NCBI GenBank assembly: GCA_965153355.1
Contig: OZ231126.1
Location: forward strand, 86,552,001 to 86,616,000
Length of the DNA: 64,000 nt
Direction: 5' to 3'
Origin: Flaccisagitta enflata
Taxonomy: Eukaryota > Chaetognatha > Sagittoidea > Aphragmophora
Shown here: positions 63,871 to 64,000 of the stretch, piece by piece
Layout: the number at the start of each line of letters is the position of its first letter
Numbering within the stretch: the stretch's first letter is position 1
Made by a program: the position numbers and the translations under genes
The notes under the pieces: generated by a model
What the model saw: the letters and a program-made list of their open reading frames with translations, nothing else
Databases searched by the model: none
Told to the model about the DNA's origin: nothing

Positions 63871-64000
63871 GAAGACGGAATGGAAAAAGAGACTGAATAA
63901 CAAAAACAGACAAAAGCAATCAACCAGACAGCATGAAATGCATTCACATAAGGTCATGTACGGAAAAAAAGAAAATCCCATTTACGACTTATTTCCGGTC

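Overview
This window is non-coding-dominated DNA from an intron-rich invertebrate animal. The evidence is GT-AG introns in two multi-exon genes of animal families (a receptor tyrosine phosphatase and an astacin protease), a Penelope-type retroelement fragment, many small DNA transposons and a very heavy load of microsatellites. Degenerate interstitial TTAGGG-like tracts weakly favour a lineage with TTAGGG telomeres over arthropods or nematodes. I cannot name the phylum.

Layout. About 8.4-38.9 kb holds eight minus-strand exons of one receptor-type protein tyrosine phosphatase whose splice phases all agree: EGF-like repeats (38.7-38.9 kb), a galactose-binding-like jelly-roll exon (32.1-32.5 kb), a transmembrane exon (23.1-23.2 kb), a juxtamembrane exon (13.3-13.6 kb), the active D1 phosphatase domain (12.2-10.7 kb), and a D2 domain whose signature arginine is lysine, ending in a stop at 8361. 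The 5' part is missing: the first EGF is cut by a repeat element at about 38,889. About 49.8-56.4 kb holds a complete five-exon minus-strand astacin metalloprotease (373 codons: signal peptide, Ser/Thr-rich propeptide, furin-like RVKR site, [12 protein letters not shown] zinc site, MHY turn, C-terminal LY-C). Weak plus-strand exon candidates lie at 57.1 and 60.0 kb, and a glycine-rich candidate at 62.6 kb.

The rest is mobile and tandem DNA. The dominant component, called F1 here, is a family of more than 30 short elements that start AACAAGGCC and end in a hairpin followed by AAAAA, with an internal GTCY/GGAC tetranucleotide block. It resembles the Helentron-associated (DINE-1/mini-me) architecture. 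Its 3' hairpin arm and a subterminal 5' decamer change together, so at least six stem classes coexist in 64 kb. Some copies carry internal minisatellites and grow to 2.7 kb. A second family, F2, has ends like GGCAGCGGCCCC and internal 20-22 bp arrays. Further elements include a TTAA-flanked MITE, TA-flanked elements, hAT-like elements with 8-bp duplications, foldback elements, a 2.2 kb inverted repeat that holds a different F1 subfamily at the same site in each arm, and a near-perfect 1.26 kb head-to-head palindrome of a Penelope GIY-YIG domain.

The two genes are functionally separate: one is a membrane signalling receptor, the other a secreted protease. Their introns are the landing ground for the repeats, and several repeats touch exons or splice sites.
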